A stretch of DNA of 64,000 nt from an uncultured Roseovarius sp. (GTDB lineage Bacteria; Pseudomonadota; Alphaproteobacteria; Rhodobacterales; Rhodobacteraceae), in contig NZ_CAMYMD010000008.1 of assembly GCF_947259555.1 (NCBI RefSeq), forward strand, positions 28,249 through 92,248, written 5' to 3'. Position numbers and translations under genes: made by a program. Under the pieces are notes generated by a model. The model was given only the letters and a program-made list of their open reading frames with translations. It had not been told where the DNA came from and made no database searches. Below are positions 27,645 to 35,501 of the stretch, in pieces (position 1 is the first letter of the stretch; the number at the start of each line of letters is the position of its first letter).

Positions 27645-29012
27645 TCAGACATTCATCAGGAGGTGCTCGCGTTCCCACGGGCTGATGACTTGCAGGAATT
27701 CCTCGTACTCGGTGCGCTTGACGATCCCGTAAACCCGGCAGAACTCCGAGCCGAGGATATCGTGAAGCGGCGTCGCCCCTTCGAAGAGGTCGAGCGCATT
27801 GCCCATGACATTGGGGATATCCGGCTCTCCGGCATAGGCGTCGCCCTTGAACTGCTTGTCGGGCCATTCTTCGTTGATCATGCCCAGAAGGCCGCAGGCG
27901 AGGCTTGCGGCGATGCCGAGATAGGGGTTGCAGTCCATGCCCGCCATGCGGTTTTCGATGCGGCGTGAATCCGGCCCGGAGAGCGGCACGCGAATGCCGG
28001 TGGTGCGGTTGTCACGGCCCCAGGCAAGGTTGATCGGCGCGGCGTGATCCTTGACGTAGCGGCGATAGGAATTGACGTAAGGCGCCAGCACCGCGATGGC
28101 CGAGGGCAGGTGTTTCTGCAAGCCGCCGATGAAGTGGAAAAACGCATCCGTCTCGCCGCCCTGTGGGCCCGAAAACATGTTACGCCCGGTTTCGATGTCG
28201 AGGATCGAGTGGTGGATATGCATGGCGCTGCCCGGCTCGTCCTCGATCGGCTTGGCCATGAAGGTGGCGAAACAATCGTGGCGCAGCGCCGCCTCGCGGA
28301 TCAGGCGCTTGAAATAAAACACCTCATCGGCGAGCTTGATCGGATCGCCGTGGCGCAGGTTGATTTCCAGCTGCCCGGCGCCGCCCTCTTGCGTGATGCC
28401 GTCGATCTCGAAGCCCTGCGCCTCGGCAAAATCGTAGATATCGTCGATCACCGGTCCGAATTCATCCACGGCGGTCATTGAATAGGCCTGGCGTGCGGCG
28501 GCAGGACGGCCCGAGCGGCCCATCATCGGCTTGATGCTCTGCGCGGGGTCAATATTCCGCGCCACCAGAAAGAATTCCATTTCCGGGGCGACGACCGGTT
28601 TCATACCGCGTTTGTGATACATCTCGACGACGCGGCGCAGCACGTTACGGGGCGAAAACGGGATTGGTGCGCCGTCGCGGTCAAAGGCGTCGTGGATCAC
28701 CTGAAGTGTCCAGTCAGCCGTCCAGGGGGCGGCCGATGCGGTAGACATATCGGGGCGCAGGATCATGTCCTTTTCGATGAATCCGTCCTCGTCTGCGGCC
28801 TCTCCCCAGTCGCCTGTGATGGTCTGGTAAAAGATCGAGTCAGGCAGGTGAAAATACTGTTGGCGCGCGAATTTGGACGCCGGGACGGCCTTGCCACGCG
28901 CGATGCCGGGAAGATCGGAGATAATGCACTCCACCTCGTCAAGGCGGCGGTTCTCCAGATAGGATTGGGCGGCCCCGGGCAGTGAATTTGTCAGGTCAGT
29001 CAGATCGGCCAT
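27645..29012 (-). CDS. Glutamine-synthetase-like gamma-glutamyl-amine ligase (PuuA/GlnA3 type)
   Basis: 455 residues from the ATG at 29012, which has GAGGTG upstream. GS fold: 'FYQTITGDWGEAADEDGFIE' in the N-terminal part, 'GMKPVVAPEMEFFLV' (metal-binding Glu region), and 'EGGAGQLEINLRHGDPI'. Also present are 'HIHHSILD' and 'SYRRYVKDHAAPINLAWGRD' with 'RIENRMAGMDCNPYLGIAAS'. The family ligates glutamate to polyamines or other amines using ATP. It is the second of two such enzymes in the cluster. It overlaps the amidotransferase gene by 17 bases, so the two are co-translated. Confidence 0.92.
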   Translation of the reverse strand: MADLTDLTNSLPGAAQSYLENRRLDEVECIISDLPGIARGKAVPASKFARQQYFHLPDSIFYQTITGDWGEAADEDGFIEKDMILRPDMSTASAAPWTADWTLQVIHDAFDRDGAPIPFSPRNVLRRVVEMYHKRGMKPVVAPEMEFFLVARNIDPAQSIKPMMGRSGRPAAARQAYSMTAVDEFGPVIDDIYDFAEAQGFEIDGITQEGGAGQLEINLRHGDPIKLADEVFYFKRLIREAALRHDCFATFMAKPIEDEPGSAMHIHHSILDIETGRNMFSGPQGGETDAFFHFIGGLQKHLPSAIAVLAPYVNSYRRYVKDHAAPINLAWGRDNRTTGIRVPLSGPDSRRIENRMAGMDCNPYLGIAASLACGLLGMINEEWPDKQFKGDAYAGEPDIPNVMGNALDLFEGATPLHDILGSEFCRVYGIVKRTEYEEFLQVISPWEREHLLMNV

Positions 29013-29691
29013 GGCTGGCACCTCGTTTGAAAAAATCCGCCATCCGGGCGGCGACGGTCGCATTGGCGGTGGGCTGATCCAGCTTGGCCACCGCGTCTCG
29101 TAGCAGATCGTCAGGGACTACGCCCGGCGCACGGTGGTGAATGAGCCGGTCCACCATTGTCGCGGTGAATTCGGGATGGGGCTGGATCGTGTAGATGCTG
29201 TCCCCATAAACGAGCGCGGCGTATTTGCAAAACGCGCTTGTGCCCACAACATCCGCACCGTCCGGCAGTTTGGTCACCTGATCCTGATGCCAGGCATTGA
29301 GCGGGAGGCGCTGGCCTTCGATGTCATAATCGGTAACCCCGACCTTCCAGCCGCCCTTGAACTTTTCGACTTTGCCCCCGAGCGCCTGCGCAATGATCTG
29401 ATGGCCAAAGCATACCCCCACCAGGGGCCGCTTCGATACCTTGATGTCACGGATCAGCTGTTCAAGTGGCGCGATCCATGGATGATCTTCGTAGGCGCCG
29501 TGTTTCGAGCCGGTAATGAGCCAGCCGTCTGCGGCCAGAGGGCCCTCGGGAAATTCGCCATCGACGACGTTATAGGCCGCGAACTCAAAGCCGTGCCCAT
29601 CCAGCAGATCCGCAAACATCACTTCGTAGTCGCCCAGCTCATCGAGGACGATATCGGGGGCATGGCCGGTTTTCAGGATGCCAATTTTCAT
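28996..29691 (-). CDS. Class I glutamine amidotransferase-like protein
   Basis: 231 residues. The GATase fold has the nucleophile Cys in 'LVGVCFGHQIIAQALGGKVE' (about residue 95) and the His-Glu pair in 'TIQPHPEFT'. 'GWLITGSKHGAYED' is the oxyanion strand region. It resembles stand-alone GMP-synthase-type amidotransferase proteins rather than PuuD. In this cluster it may hydrolyse a gamma-glutamyl intermediate, which I infer from context. It sits between two PuuA-like ligase genes. A palindrome ATTTGATCAAAT lies just upstream of its AGAGGA ribosome-binding site. Confidence 0.85.
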   Translation of the reverse strand: MKIGILKTGHAPDIVLDELGDYEVMFADLLDGHGFEFAAYNVVDGEFPEGPLAADGWLITGSKHGAYEDHPWIAPLEQLIRDIKVSKRPLVGVCFGHQIIAQALGGKVEKFKGGWKVGVTDYDIEGQRLPLNAWHQDQVTKLPDGADVVGTSAFCKYAALVYGDSIYTIQPHPEFTATMVDRLIHHRAPGVVPDDLLRDAVAKLDQPTANATVAARMADFFKRGASHGRSD

Positions 29692-29703
29692 GCAATCCTC
29701 TTG

Positions 29704-29715
29704 ATTTGATCAAAT
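29704..29715. promoter_or_regulatory. Palindrome ATTTGATCAAAT upstream of the amidotransferase gene
   Basis: A perfect 12-base palindrome 13 bases before the ATG at 29691, in the 48-base gap behind the first ligase gene. A near-identical copy precedes that ligase gene. Confidence 0.55.
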
Positions 29716-29739
29716 TCAGGCAGGGTGCGCATCGACACG

Positions 29740-31056
29740 CTACACGGTTTCGAGATAGGTCTTCCAGTGTTCATCGTCGGGTATTGCCGCCATATGTGCC
29801 AGTTCCTGACGTTTGGTCATCACCAGATTGCGGATCAGGTCAGGATGAAAGATCCGTGCGATCATCGGGTCATGCTCAAAGCGGTCGATGGCCGTGGCCC
29901 AATCGGGCGCAAGCTGCGGCAGGTCGGCCTCGTAGGCGTTGCCGGTGATCGGGGCGGGGGGGGTCATGCTGTCCTCGATGCCGGTGATGGCCGCGCCGAG
30001 AATCGCGGCAGAACTCAGGTAAGGGTTTATGTCGCCGCCCGCCACCCGGTGCTCGATCCGGCGCGCGGCATTGGGCCCGCCGGGGATGCGCACGGCGGCT
30101 GTCCGGTTTTCATAGCCCCAGCCCGCGCCGGTCGGCGCATGTGCGCCCGGCACGAGGCGGGCATAGCTGTTGGCGTGTGGTGCAAAGATCAATGTTGATG
30201 GGGGCATGGCGGCAAGACAGCCTGCGACTGCGCTGCGCAGGGTATCTGTGCCTTTGTCGGTGCCATCGTCAAACACGTTGTGCCCGTCGCGATCGAGGAC
30301 CGAGAAATGCATGTGCATGCCATTGCCCGTATCATCCGCGAACGGCTTGGCCATGAATGTCGCGACAAAGCCATGCTTGCGCGCAATGCCCTTGATCATC
30401 GTCTTGAAAAGCCAGGTGTCGTCTGCGGCGCGCATCGCGCTCTGATGGTGCAGGGTCAGCTCGAACTGGCCGATACCTGCCTCGCTGATCGCGGTTTCGA
30501 CGGGGATGCCCATCTCTGCACCGGCGGAATAGAGCGCGCTGAGGAACCCGTCAAACGAATCCATCTGCCCGAGCGACAGGATGCCCGGGGCCTTCATCCG
30601 GCGGCCGGATCTCGGGTCTCGGACTGTCTTGAGGGTCTTGTTGTTCGGGTCAACAAGGGTGAATTCCAGCTCGGTCGCTGCAAACACCTCCCACCCGCGG
30701 CTGGCGTATCTGTCGAGGACCGCCGCGAGCGCGTGGCGCGGATCGCCGGAAAAGGGGCTTCCGTCTTCGTGGTGCATGACCATCGGCACAAGCCCTTGCG
30801 GCTCGTCCAGCCAGGGCAAAGGCACTGCGCCGCGATCGGTGGGCAAAAGCAGCCCGTCGATGTCTCCGGTTTCGAAGACCAGCGGTGAATTCTCGATATC
30901 CGCCCCTAGAATGTCGAGGTTGAGTGAGGAAAGCGGCATGCGCACACTGCCCGACGAGAGTTTGTCGGCATGCGAGGCCGGCAGACGCTTGCCGCGCATC
31001 CGGCCGTTGAGATCGCACGCGGCCACGCGGAAGGTCTGGAACTGGGTAAGGTCCAT
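29740..31056 (-). CDS. Glutamine-synthetase-like gamma-glutamyl-amine ligase, first paralogue
   Basis: 438 residues. It has the same GS fold as the gene at 27645: 'FRVAACDLNGRMRGKRLPAS', 'VFAATELEFTLVDPNN', 'SEAGIGQFELTLHHQSAMRA', 'GNGMHMHFSVLDRDGHNVFD' and 'GWGYENRTAAVRIPGGPNAA'. It is shorter at the N-terminus than true GlnA and lacks the adenylylation-site context, as expected for PuuA-type enzymes. First gene of the minus-strand amine cluster. Its upstream region carries an ATTTGATCAAAA palindrome 65 bases before the start. Confidence 0.92.
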   Translation of the reverse strand: MDLTQFQTFRVAACDLNGRMRGKRLPASHADKLSSGSVRMPLSSLNLDILGADIENSPLVFETGDIDGLLLPTDRGAVPLPWLDEPQGLVPMVMHHEDGSPFSGDPRHALAAVLDRYASRGWEVFAATELEFTLVDPNNKTLKTVRDPRSGRRMKAPGILSLGQMDSFDGFLSALYSAGAEMGIPVETAISEAGIGQFELTLHHQSAMRAADDTWLFKTMIKGIARKHGFVATFMAKPFADDTGNGMHMHFSVLDRDGHNVFDDGTDKGTDTLRSAVAGCLAAMPPSTLIFAPHANSYARLVPGAHAPTGAGWGYENRTAAVRIPGGPNAARRIEHRVAGGDINPYLSSAAILGAAITGIEDSMTPPAPITGNAYEADLPQLAPDWATAIDRFEHDPMIARIFHPDLIRNLVMTKRQELAHMAAIPDDEHWKTYLETV

Positions 31057-31120
31057 CTGGAAAAGATCCTGATCATGATTTGCGCCAGCCTAGCCCGGTT
31101 GTGAGGGGTTTGCCAAGATA

Positions 31121-31132
31121 ATTTGATCAAAA
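31121..31132. promoter_or_regulatory. Palindrome ATTTGATCAAAA upstream of the first ligase gene
   Basis: Matches the palindrome at 29704 at 11 of 12 positions and lies in the promoter region of the amine cluster. Confidence 0.55.
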
Positions 31133-31166
31133 ATTTTTGACCTGGCAGGCACGCTCTTGTATTGTC

Positions 31167-31227
31167 GTCATCCGGCTTGACCGGATGACCTCTTGCGGCG
31201 CGAGATCCTCGGGTCATGCCCGAGGAT
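31167..31227. repeat. Paired palindromic (REP-like) element
   Basis: Two hairpins: GTCATCCGG-cttga-CCGGATGAC (31167-31189) and ATCCTCGGG-tcatg-CCCGAGGAT (31205-31227). Both resemble dispersed 'cctcgggc/tgacccgagg' repeats common in alphaproteobacterial intergenic regions. They lie between the amine cluster promoter and the M48 gene and may also help terminate. Confidence 0.65.
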
Positions 31228-31243
31228 GACGCGGGGCAAGTCA

Positions 31244-31936
31244 TCAACTCAGGCTTTGCTGCCAGCGGGATTCGAGCTTTTCGATTGCGGCGATGCGTTC
31301 GGCCGTCTTGGGGTGGCTGAGCAGCCAGGCTGGCATTGCCCCACCAGGGCCGGATGTCAGCGCCTCCAACTTCTCGAACAGGGATTTCTGCGGCGAGGTT
31401 CCGATCCCGGCCTTGGTCAGAAGGGCCGCCGCATAGGCGTCGGCCTCGTATTCGTCGCCGCGCGACAGCCGGGCGGCGAGAAGCGTGGTCAGACCGTTCG
31501 CGATCCAGACGCCAATGCCAGGCAGGAAGCGCGACAACAGCATGGCGAGTGCTGTGCGCAGGGCATTCTGGCCTGAAAAGTCGATCATCCGGCGGCGCGA
31601 ATGGCCGAGAGCCACGTGGCCCAGCTCATGCGCGATGACCGACGCCATTTCCTCGGCGGTGACTTCACCTGTCTGGAACTTGCGATAGAATCCACGGGTG
31701 ATGAAAATACGCCCGTCGGGGGCGGCAAGACCATTCACCGGGTCAATCTCGTAGATGTGCACCCGCACACGCGGTAGATCGAGCGCCCGTGCAAGCCGGT
31801 CTGTCATCCGCTTGAGGATGGGATCGGCCAACTCGGACGATTGCTGGTCAAGCTCACGCGTGGTGCGCCAGACCGAAAACCGGTACATGGCAAGCGCGTA
31901 GAGCAGGGCGAGCAGGATCGGCGTGAATTTGATCAT
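31244..31936 (-). CDS. M48-family membrane-anchored zinc metallopeptidase
   Basis: 230 residues. One N-terminal membrane helix ('FTPILLALLYALAMYRFSVW'). The zinc motif HELGH is in 'MASVIAHELGHVALGHSRRR' (about residue 105). The third ligand region is 'LSRGDEYEADAYAAAL', with the usual ExxxD. The end has 'LLSHPKTAERIAAIEKLESR', a motif of BepA/HtpX-type proteases. It probably acts in envelope quality control. The next gene upstream on the same strand starts about 70 bases away. Confidence 0.9.
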   Translation of the reverse strand: MIKFTPILLALLYALAMYRFSVWRTTRELDQQSSELADPILKRMTDRLARALDLPRVRVHIYEIDPVNGLAAPDGRIFITRGFYRKFQTGEVTAEEMASVIAHELGHVALGHSRRRMIDFSGQNALRTALAMLLSRFLPGIGVWIANGLTTLLAARLSRGDEYEADAYAAALLTKAGIGTSPQKSLFEKLEALTSGPGGAMPAWLLSHPKTAERIAAIEKLESRWQQSLS

Positions 31937-32005
31937 GCGGTCGATATGGGGCTGCCGCCATGAACAGGCAAGCCTGAACAGGCCCGCACATTTAGGTTTG
32001 CGCCT

Positions 32006-32317
32006 TCACTCCTGCGCGTCGTGCTGATTCTGCCCGTCATGGGTGTGCTTCTCGCGTTTGAGGATGGCGTGATAGCCAAATCGCTGGATCGCCGCGGCGA
32101 AAATTCCAAGCCCGGTGATGATGAACAGCGTTGTGCCGATCTTGCCCAGGACGGTCGCAGGCACAAGGTTGCCGTACCCCACCGTTGAGAGCGTGACCAC
32201 GGTAAAGAAGTAGCTGTCGATCCAACTCCAGCCCTCAACGAGGCGAAAGAAAACGGTACCGCTCGCGATCACCATCACAAGCAGGGCGATGAGGGTGCGT
32301 GCGCGGGGCTGCCTCAT
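32006..32317 (-). CDS. Small two-helix potassium channel protein
   Basis: 103 residues from an ATG at 32317 that overlaps the previous stop (ATGA). Helix 1 is 'TLIALLVMVIASGTVFF'. A pore loop with filter 'VVTLSTVGYGNLVP' follows, then helix 2 'IGTTLFIITGLGIFAAAIQR'. The TVGYG filter is that of K+ channels (Ion_trans_2). There is no RCK or ligand domain, and the C-terminus is a short His/Gln-rich tail. It would need to assemble as a tetramer. It is coupled to the FrnE-like gene. Confidence 0.85.
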   Translation of the reverse strand: MRQPRARTLIALLVMVIASGTVFFRLVEGWSWIDSYFFTVVTLSTVGYGNLVPATVLGKIGTTLFIITGLGIFAAAIQRFGYHAILKREKHTHDGQNQHDAQE

Positions 32318-32961
32318 GCGCGCGCGGCTCCGTCCTCCGCCATCAACTCGTCGATCACCTTGAGCCACATCTCGGACGGCTGGCAGCCGGGCACTGCGTG
32401 TTGACCCGCTACGATGAAGGTGGGTACGCCGGTGATCCCCATCTGGCGGAACTGTGCGTCGCGCGCCTTGATGTCCTCGCGGTCCGCTTCGGTCTGCAAC
32501 AGGCGCAGGATCATCGCGCCGTCCATGCTCAGGCTGTCGGCGATATCGGCGAGGGTTTCGTGATCGCCGATATCGCGGCCCTCATCGAAATAGGCGTGAA
32601 AGAGGGCCATCGCCATCCGGTCCTGGCACTCTTCGATGCCGGCCCAATGCAAGAGGCGGTGCGCGTCGAGCGTGTTGGGCGTGCGCTTGATTGTGGCGAA
32701 GTCGATGGAGAGCCCCGCCGCCTCGGCGCGGTCCAGCACCGGGGCGTACGCCTTGATCGCGCCGTCCTTGCCACCAAACTTTGTCTCAAGATACTCGACC
32801 CGGTCCATGCCTTCGGCGGGCATGTCGGGGTTGAGCTGAAAGGGGTGCCATTCGATCTGGAACGGATGGTCGGGACGCTGGGCAAGCGCCTGATCCAAAA
32901 GGGTCTTGCCGATATAGCACCAGGGGCAGATCGGGTCGGAAATGATGTCAAGCTTGACCAT
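32314..32961 (-). CDS. FrnE-like DsbA-family oxidoreductase
   Basis: 215 residues from the ATG at 32961 ('MVKLDIISDPICPWCYIGKT'). The CPWC motif is at residues 12-15, a helical insertion follows, and the cis-Pro loop 'GITGVPTFIVAGQHAVPGCQ' is near 180. The family (2-hydroxychromene-2-carboxylate isomerase/FrnE) is cytoplasmic and includes disulfide isomerases and polyketide tailoring enzymes. No signal peptide is present. It overlaps the acyl-CoA ligase gene by 14 bases and the channel gene by four, so the three probably form an operon. Confidence 0.9.
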   Translation of the reverse strand: MVKLDIISDPICPWCYIGKTLLDQALAQRPDHPFQIEWHPFQLNPDMPAEGMDRVEYLETKFGGKDGAIKAYAPVLDRAEAAGLSIDFATIKRTPNTLDAHRLLHWAGIEECQDRMAMALFHAYFDEGRDIGDHETLADIADSLSMDGAMILRLLQTEADREDIKARDAQFRQMGITGVPTFIVAGQHAVPGCQPSEMWLKVIDELMAEDGAARA

Positions 32962-34474
32962 GAAGGTCCTCGTAAATCGGCCGCAGGGCGCGGCGCAGGA
33001 GTTTGCCATTGGCCCCTGTGGGCAGGGCCGTGACGTGGATATAGCCACGTGGGGCTTTGTAACCCGCGAGGCGCTCGCGCGCGAAGGCGTCGAGTGTCGC
33101 GGGGTCGAGCGGGTCGGGGCCAGTATAGAAGGCCATGATCACGCGTGCATCCTCTTTCACCTCAATGTCAGTGACCGCGACCTGAGTGATGCCGGGATGC
33201 TGGGTGAGAGCGGCCTCGACCTCCATGGGCGAGACGCGAAAGCCGCCCGCGTTCATCATGTCGTCGGCGCGGCCCATATAGGTGATCTGGCCATCCTCGT
33301 CCATCGCGCCCTGATCGCCGGTCAGGAACCAGTCGCCCTGGAATTTCGCCGCCGTCGCCTCGGGCGCGCCGAGATAGCCGAGCATCAGGCCGGGGTCGGA
33401 CTTGTGAATGGCGATGGTGCCTTCCTCGCCGGTGGTCACAGGGCCGTCGGGGCCGAGGATCGCCACGCGCCGCCCTTGTTGCGGTCGGCCAAGCGTGCCG
33501 GGGGCCGCAGGGTGATCGGGGCTGCCGGAGATGAAGGTGGAGCATTCGGACATGCCGTAAGCCTCATACACCGGTGTGCCGGTGGCGTCCTGCCAGTGTT
33601 GGCGGATCGTGTCCGACAGCTTTTCGCCCGCCGCGAGCCCGTGGCGCAGGCCGGGCAGGGCAAGCTTCATGCTTTGCTTGAACATCTTGCGGTAAACGCC
33701 TGGGGCTGCTGCAAAAATCGTCGCATCATGGCGCTTGAGCAGGAGCGGCAGTTGATCCGGTGTCACCTCGGGCGCGGGAATGAGAGCCGTGGCGCCCATG
33801 GCCCAGGGATCCATCAGCCCGGTGCCGAGCGTGAAGGTCCAGTTGAAGGCCCCGGCATGGCAGAGCCGGTCGTCGCCGCGCAGGCCATACCAGCCGTCAT
33901 ACATCATCCGCCGCGCCCAGATCGCGCGGTGCGCGTGGCAAACCGCGCGCGGCGTGCCGGAGGTGCCGGAGGTGTAGATGATATAGGCCAGCCTGTCAGG
34001 ATCGCCCATGTCATACTCGGCGGGGGGCAGGCCGCGCATCGCCTCGAGCGCGGATTCGTCGAGGATCGGGATATCGGTCTCGGGGCAGGCGATCCCGCTT
34101 GCGCGGAGGATCAGGCGGGGCTGCGTGGTGGCGATGATCCCGGCCACTTCGGGCGCGGTCAGCTGGCTGGAGGTGGGGATGGGGATGAGGCCCACGGCGA
34201 TGGCCCCGAGATAGGCGATCGGGAATTCCACCGTGTTGCCGAGCCGCATCAGCACCCGGTCGCCGGGCCGCAAGCCTGCGCGCAACAGCCCGGTGCCGGT
34301 GCCGCGAATGGCGGCGTGCAGGCGGCCGTAGCTCCAGCGTTCGGCACCGGACAGGCGTAGGATGGCAAGCGCTATCTTGTCGGGATGCGCCTCGGCCCGG
34401 CCCATGACATGGGCCGCGAGGTTGAAGGGCGCGGGGCAGGGGGCGCTTGAGCCCTGATCGAAAATCGCGGTCAT
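32948..34474 (-). CDS. AMP-forming acyl-CoA synthetase
   Basis: 508 residues of the ANL superfamily. The P-loop is 'YIIYTSGTSGTPRAVCHAHR' (about 165-185). Motif A5 is 'VYEAYGMSECSTF', and the hinge 'DWFLTGDQGAMDEDGQITYM' with 'GRADDMMNAGGFRVSPMEVE' leads to the C-terminal Lys in 'LPTGANGKLLRRAL'. It activates a carboxylic acid as an acyl-CoA; benzoate-type or fatty substrates are both possible. First gene of a coupled trio with the FrnE-like and channel genes. Start at 34474, divergent from the XRE-cupin regulator. Confidence 0.9.
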   Translation of the reverse strand: MTAIFDQGSSAPCPAPFNLAAHVMGRAEAHPDKIALAILRLSGAERWSYGRLHAAIRGTGTGLLRAGLRPGDRVLMRLGNTVEFPIAYLGAIAVGLIPIPTSSQLTAPEVAGIIATTQPRLILRASGIACPETDIPILDESALEAMRGLPPAEYDMGDPDRLAYIIYTSGTSGTPRAVCHAHRAIWARRMMYDGWYGLRGDDRLCHAGAFNWTFTLGTGLMDPWAMGATALIPAPEVTPDQLPLLLKRHDATIFAAAPGVYRKMFKQSMKLALPGLRHGLAAGEKLSDTIRQHWQDATGTPVYEAYGMSECSTFISGSPDHPAAPGTLGRPQQGRRVAILGPDGPVTTGEEGTIAIHKSDPGLMLGYLGAPEATAAKFQGDWFLTGDQGAMDEDGQITYMGRADDMMNAGGFRVSPMEVEAALTQHPGITQVAVTDIEVKEDARVIMAFYTGPDPLDPATLDAFARERLAGYKAPRGYIHVTALPTGANGKLLRRALRPIYEDLHGQA

Positions 34475-34540
34475 GCGCCGGGCTTAGGCGGAGCGTGCGC
34501 TGGTTGCAAGTGCGCGCGCGCGTGCCTATAGCTTTGCGCC

Positions 34541-35164
34541 ATGACCGACCAAGCCTCGCATCCCCTTCTGCGTGTCACGCGTGACACCGGCGCCCCTGCG
34601 GCGACCGAGCCGCTTGATCTGGGTGCACGGGTGCGCGACTTGCGCAAGGCGCGGGGCTGGACGCTGGAACAGGCCGCCAGACAGGCGGGACTGGCCCGCT
34701 CGACGCTGTCCAAGATCGAGAATGGCCAGATGTCGCCGACATATGAGGCATTGAAAAAGCTGGCGCAGGGGCTGGAAATCTCGGTGCCACAGCTCTTTAC
34801 CCCTCCCTTGCGCGGGCAGATAAACGGACGCATGGCCTTGACCAAAGCAGGCGAGGGCACGCCCAAGGCGACGGCCACGTACGAGCACGATCTGCTGGCG
34901 GAAACATTGAGCCAGAAGCGCATGATGCCGTATCGTGCCCGGATACGCGCCCGGGCGGTCGAAGAATTTGGCGGATGGGTGCGCCATGACGGTGAGGAAT
35001 TTCTGTATGTTCTGACCGGCGTTGTGCGGCTCTATACCGAGTTCTACGAGCCCATCGAGATGCGCCGCGGTGACAGCGCCTATTACGACGCCACGATGGG
35101 GCATAACGTGATCTCGACAAGCCCCGAAGATGCCACGATTCTTTGGGTGACCTCGCTGGATTGA
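34541..35164 (+). CDS. XRE-cupin transcriptional regulator (PuuR-like)
   Basis: 207 residues. N-terminal helix-turn-helix 'LGARVRDLRKARGWTLEQAA' followed by 'GLARSTLSKIENGQMSPTYE'. C-terminal cupin (about 125-205) with 'FGGWVRHDGEEFLYVLTGVV' and 'YYDATMGHNVISTSPEDATI'. The cupin binds a small effector in this family, where PuuR senses putrescine. It is divergent from the acyl-CoA ligase operon and 3.5 kb from the PuuA/PuuB-like block, so it may control either. The short gap to the ligase gene should contain both promoters. Confidence 0.9.
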   Translation: MTDQASHPLLRVTRDTGAPAATEPLDLGARVRDLRKARGWTLEQAARQAGLARSTLSKIENGQMSPTYEALKKLAQGLEISVPQLFTPPLRGQINGRMALTKAGEGTPKATATYEHDLLAETLSQKRMMPYRARIRARAVEEFGGWVRHDGEEFLYVLTGVVRLYTEFYEPIEMRRGDSAYYDATMGHNVISTSPEDATILWVTSLD

Positions 35165-35501
35165 GCCTGCTTTCGTTCGGGTCGGCGAACGCTGGCTCCG
35201 CGCGCCTTCGCCATCGCGCCGCGACGGCTGTTCTCGCTCGACCCTCGTCTGAACTATCCGCAGGCGGCCCCTTTGCCCCTTGAGGACGTGGTATTTTCCC
35301 TTGATCTGTGCTGGGATCTCGGAACCGAGCGCGAGCCGAGGCAGAAATGGTTGCGCAACGTCGTATCGGATGTCTTCAAGGGCATCCGAAACCAATGATA
35401 GGAATCCGAGGCAATAAATTGAATACGCGACAGAATTGTGCGCTCGATGGACATCTCACGGCTCTAGCCCCTTCCGTGACATATCGTGATAGGCTGAGCG
35501 C
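35165..35501. other. Intergenic region with a possible coding remnant
   Basis: No gene with a start is visible. One plus-strand frame is open from 35165 to a TGA at 35396-35398 and reads protein-like in its second half ('FSLDPRLNYPQAAPLPLEDV', 'GTEREPRQKWLRNVVSDVFK'). It lacks an ATG and a ribosome site. It could be the tail of a lost gene or chance in GC-rich DNA. Confidence 0.25.
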
